This document shows positions 7,124-8,837 of a DNA stretch of 8,837 bases, in pieces. Both the position numbers and the translations under genes were made by a program. The notes beneath the pieces were generated by a model. The model searched no databases and had not been told where the DNA came from. It saw only the letters and a list, made by a program, of their open reading frames with translations. How positions within the stretch are numbered: position 1 is the stretch's first letter; every line of letters begins with the position of its first letter. This DNA comes from Flavobacteriaceae bacterium (GTDB taxonomy: Bacteria > Bacteroidota > Bacteroidia > Flavobacteriales > Flavobacteriaceae), in contig DAOUPU010000093.1 of assembly GCA_030625995.1 (NCBI GenBank), positions 1-8,837 of the forward strand, read 5' to 3'.

Positions 7124-7220
7124 TGTTGTATTTTAAACAAAATGTTATATTTCGTAAATATATCATAAATATTTTACAGCAATCATAATTATTTGAATAT
7201 TTGCATAAACCGTTTTAATT
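7124..7220. promoter_or_regulatory. Shared divergent promoter region between the ACT-repeat gene and lysC
   Basis: These 97 AT-rich nt must contain the promoters of both divergent genes. Toward lysC there is a tandem ATTTGAAT / ATTTGCAT (7191-7206), giving two TTTG elements 8 nt apart; the second, AATATTTG, is one base from the TAnnTTTG consensus. On the minus strand TATATTTA, preceded 17 nt earlier by TTG, is a near match to the same consensus. No long leader or riboswitch fits before either start codon. Confidence 0.45.
7154..7177. repeat. Imperfect inverted repeat in the divergent promoter, possible operator
   Basis: GTAAATAT (7154-7161) and ATATTTTAC (7169-7177) are reverse complements apart from one extra T in the right arm. 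The site lies between the two divergent start codons, 43 nt from lysC. The position suits an operator, but AT-rich DNA yields such repeats by chance. Confidence 0.3.
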
Positions 7221-8570
7221 ATGATCGTATTAAAGTTTGGAGGAACTTCTGTAGGCACAGTCGATAATATCAAGAAAGTAGCAGCCATTGTTTCCTCAAT
7301 GAATGAGAGTAAAATTGTTGTACTATCAGCCATGTCTGGTGTTACAAATACTTTGCAGAACATTTCTAACTTACTGTCAGAAGGAAATATTTCCGAAGCC
7401 TCATCTGTAATTAACACCCTGAATATAAAATATTTAGATGTCGTAAATGACTTATATAATAAGGATGAAAGTATCAAAAAGGCAACTGCATTTCTACGTC
7501 TTCATAATGGCCTTTTGCAATCTTTAGTGAGTGATGATCACACCTCCAAAATCCAAAGAATAATTTTGGCGCAAGGAGAAATAGTCTCTACAAATTTATT
7601 TCAGTTATATTTAAATGAAATAGGCGAATCATCGGAGCTAATATCTGCCTTGGATTTTATGATCATCGATCAAAATAATGAACCGGACAATGATTATATT
7701 AAGGATCATTTGAAAAGAATATTGGCGAAATATCCTTCCACAAGAACATTTATTACACAAGGGTTTATTTGTAAAAACAGAAAGGATGAAATTGATAATT
7801 TAGAAAGGGGAGGGAGTGATTATACAGCCTCCATTATTGGAGCGGCAATTGCATCGAGTCAAATTCAAATATGGACAGATATCGATGGAATGCATAATAA
7901 TGATCCAAGATTTGTTGATCGAACTTTTTCAATTGAAGAAATTTCATTTGATGAAGCTGCTGAGCTGGCCTATTTTGGAGCAAAAATATTACATCCACAA
8001 AGCATAATTCCGGCAAAGGAGAACAATATACCTGTATTGCTCAAGAACACCTTTAAACCTGAAGCAAAAGGGACCTTGATCTATAATAATGCCAGGGTTG
8101 AAAAGATCAGAGCCGTAGCTGCAAAAGATAATATTACCGCTATTAAAATAAAATCTTATAGAATGTTATTGGCTTATGGGTTTTTAAAAAAAATATTTGA
8201 AGTTTTTGATCAGAATCAGACTCCTATTGATATGATTACTACTTCTGAAGTTGCTGTATCCCTAACAATTGATAATATCTCACAGCTGGAAAAAATTATT
8301 CAGGAACTAGAAGGCTTTGGTAGTATTGAAGTAGATAATGATTTGAGTATAATTTGTATTGCAGGTAATATTGCTCAAAATAAAAAAGGTGTCACCGCTG
8401 CAATTTTTAATTGCTTGGTAGATATTCCAATTCGTATGATATCCTATGGAGGAAGCAATTATAACCTCTCTTTTTTGGTCAAATCACAAGATAAAGTGGC
8501 GGTACTAAATTTACTTAACGAAGGCTTGTTCATTCCGTTAGCTTCTCAGAAAAAGTCGGTAATGGTATAA
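7221..8570 (+). CDS. lysC: Aspartate kinase, monofunctional
   Basis: Phosphorylates L-aspartate, the first step to lysine, threonine, methionine and diaminopimelate; cytoplasmic. The 449-residue protein starts with the family signature KFGGTSVG at 5-12. The catalytic domain (about 1-290) has LSAMSGVTN at 35-43, GEIVST at 119-124, ERGGSDYTA at 195-203, WTDIDGMHNNDPR at 218-230 and GAKILHP at 253-259, all close to the E. coli LysC (AK III) pattern. The C-terminal part (about 305-440) holds the paired ACT domains, with MITTSEVAVSLTID at 338-351 and PIRMISYGGSNYNLSFLVK at 403-421, which should bind an end product for feedback inhibition. Which amino acid binds cannot be read here. There is no fused homoserine dehydrogenase. 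The ATG at 7221 sits directly before the signature. The gene is opposed by an ACT-repeat gene upstream and ends at a palindromic terminator. Confidence 0.97.
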   Translation: MIVLKFGGTSVGTVDNIKKVAAIVSSMNESKIVVLSAMSGVTNTLQNISNLLSEGNISEASSVINTLNIKYLDVVNDLYNKDESIKKATAFLRLHNGLLQSLVSDDHTSKIQRIILAQGEIVSTNLFQLYLNEIGESSELISALDFMIIDQNNEPDNDYIKDHLKRILAKYPSTRTFITQGFICKNRKDEIDNLERGGSDYTASIIGAAIASSQIQIWTDIDGMHNNDPRFVDRTFSIEEISFDEAAELAYFGAKILHPQSIIPAKENNIPVLLKNTFKPEAKGTLIYNNARVEKIRAVAAKDNITAIKIKSYRMLLAYGFLKKIFEVFDQNQTPIDMITTSEVAVSLTIDNISQLEKIIQELEGFGSIEVDNDLSIICIAGNIAQNKKGVTAAIFNCLVDIPIRMISYGGSNYNLSFLVKSQDKVAVLNLLNEGLFIPLASQKKSVMV

Positions 8571-8572
8571 AA

Positions 8573-8608
8573 AATAAAAACCATTCAAAATTTTGAATGG
8601 TTTTTATT
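8573..8608. terminator. Bidirectional intrinsic terminator between lysC and the convergent PUR-family gene
   Basis: A perfect 36-bp palindrome centred between 8590 and 8591. Its core is CCATTCAAAA / TTTTGAATGG (8581-8600), flanked by A-rich sequence on the left and TTTTTATT on the right, so each strand gives a stem followed by a U-tract. It fills almost the whole gap between the lysC stop (8570) and the stop codon of the minus-strand gene (8610). In RNA the innermost A/T pairs would open into a small loop. Confidence 0.85.
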
Positions 8609-8609
8609 A

Positions 8610-8837
8610 TTAAATATCTTCAAATTTCACATCGGTAAAACTTTCAGAAGAAGCACTTTCATTAGGGCTTCCATTTTTTTCATCATCAGTAGGTTTATGA
8701 TAATCTTTTTGATGGCGTTCACTTATAACTTCTTGACCTTTTTCATCTAGAACGTACTGTGTTGCCTGATTCAGCATGGTGCTAAATTCCTCAAAGTCTT
8801 CTTTATACAAATAGATTTTATGCTTTTTATAATGAAA
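8610..8837 (-). CDS. DUF3276 / PUR-family nucleic-acid-binding protein, C-terminal fragment
   Basis: The frame is open to the right edge of the window, so only the last 75 residues are present and the start lies outside. Read from the edge it begins FHYKKHKIYLYKEDFEEF. The KHKIYLYKEDFEEF part is the characteristic last strand and helix of the small PUR-alpha-like proteins of Bacteroidota annotated as DUF3276 or PUR family DNA/RNA-binding protein. After this helix comes GQEVISERHQKDYHK and a polar, probably disordered tail rich in Asp, Glu and Ser ending SFTDVKFEDI, as I recall for the family. Full members are a little over 100 residues, so roughly a third or more of the gene is missing. An internal TTG at 8810 is not the true start, because the conserved KHKIY sequence precedes it. 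Transcription ends at the shared palindromic terminator. The role in the cell is not established. Confidence 0.82.
   Translation of the reverse strand, partial: FHYKKHKIYLYKEDFEEFSTMLNQATQYVLDEKGQEVISERHQKDYHKPTDDEKNGSPNESASSESFTDVKFEDI

Noticed and set aside
7124..7220. Lysine riboswitch upstream of lysC
   Set aside because: The 97-nt gap is too short for a lysine riboswitch plus promoter, and no matching conserved core is seen.
7163..7477. Minus-strand open frame across the lysC start and the divergent promoter
   Set aside because: It overlaps the lysC signature region and gives a protein without recognisable domains; the long ACT-repeat gene explains minus-strand coding here.
7816..8016. 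Short open frames on both strands inside lysC
   Set aside because: They overlap the conserved catalytic core of lysC and have no recognisable features of their own.
8610..8810. Complete 66-residue minus-strand gene starting at TTG 8810
   Set aside because: The frame continues to the window edge and encodes the conserved KHKIYLYKEDF motif across that TTG, so the gene is a fragment of a longer one.

Overview
The window reads as a chromosomal segment of a low-GC member of the Bacteroidota. The evidence is the set of protein families, the general absence of Shine-Dalgarno sequences before start codons, a TAnnTTTG-type promoter element before accA, and a C-terminal fragment of a DUF3276/PUR-type protein at the right edge. 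I cannot place it below phylum level with confidence, although the style fits marine Flavobacteriia or Saprospiria-like lineages. I see no insertion sequence, CRISPR array, phage gene, tRNA or rRNA.

Layout. A plus-strand cluster runs from position 1 to 3203. It holds tgt (queuosine tRNA modification), an LptF/LptG-type lipopolysaccharide-export permease that I assign to lptG, and a DMT/EamA transporter overlapping lptG by 14 nt. A perfect 24-bp hairpin separates tgt from lptG. accA (fatty-acid synthesis) follows behind a recognisable -7 promoter element. A 231-nt non-coding stretch with two small inverted repeats then precedes nnr (NAD(P)H-hydrate repair), and a small lipoprotein of DUF6146-like appearance follows nnr.

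The lipoprotein meets a minus-strand gene tail to tail with only 2 nt between their stop codons. That gene encodes a protein with a helix-rich, HTH-like N-terminus and two ACT-like repeats. It is divergent from lysC (aspartate kinase), and the two share a 97-nt intergenic region. lysC and the DUF3276/PUR-family gene converge on a 36-bp perfect palindrome that serves both as a terminator.

Most genes here are housekeeping: tRNA modification, outer-membrane biogenesis, lipid synthesis, metabolite repair and aspartate-family amino acids. I found no convincing evidence of a new multi-gene system. Three points deserve a second look. The first is the stand-alone ACT-repeat protein facing lysC, whose regulatory part resembles that of LysC itself. 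The second is a Tgt that has lost the three zinc-binding cysteines while keeping the zinc-site histidine. The third is the long perfect hairpin after tgt.
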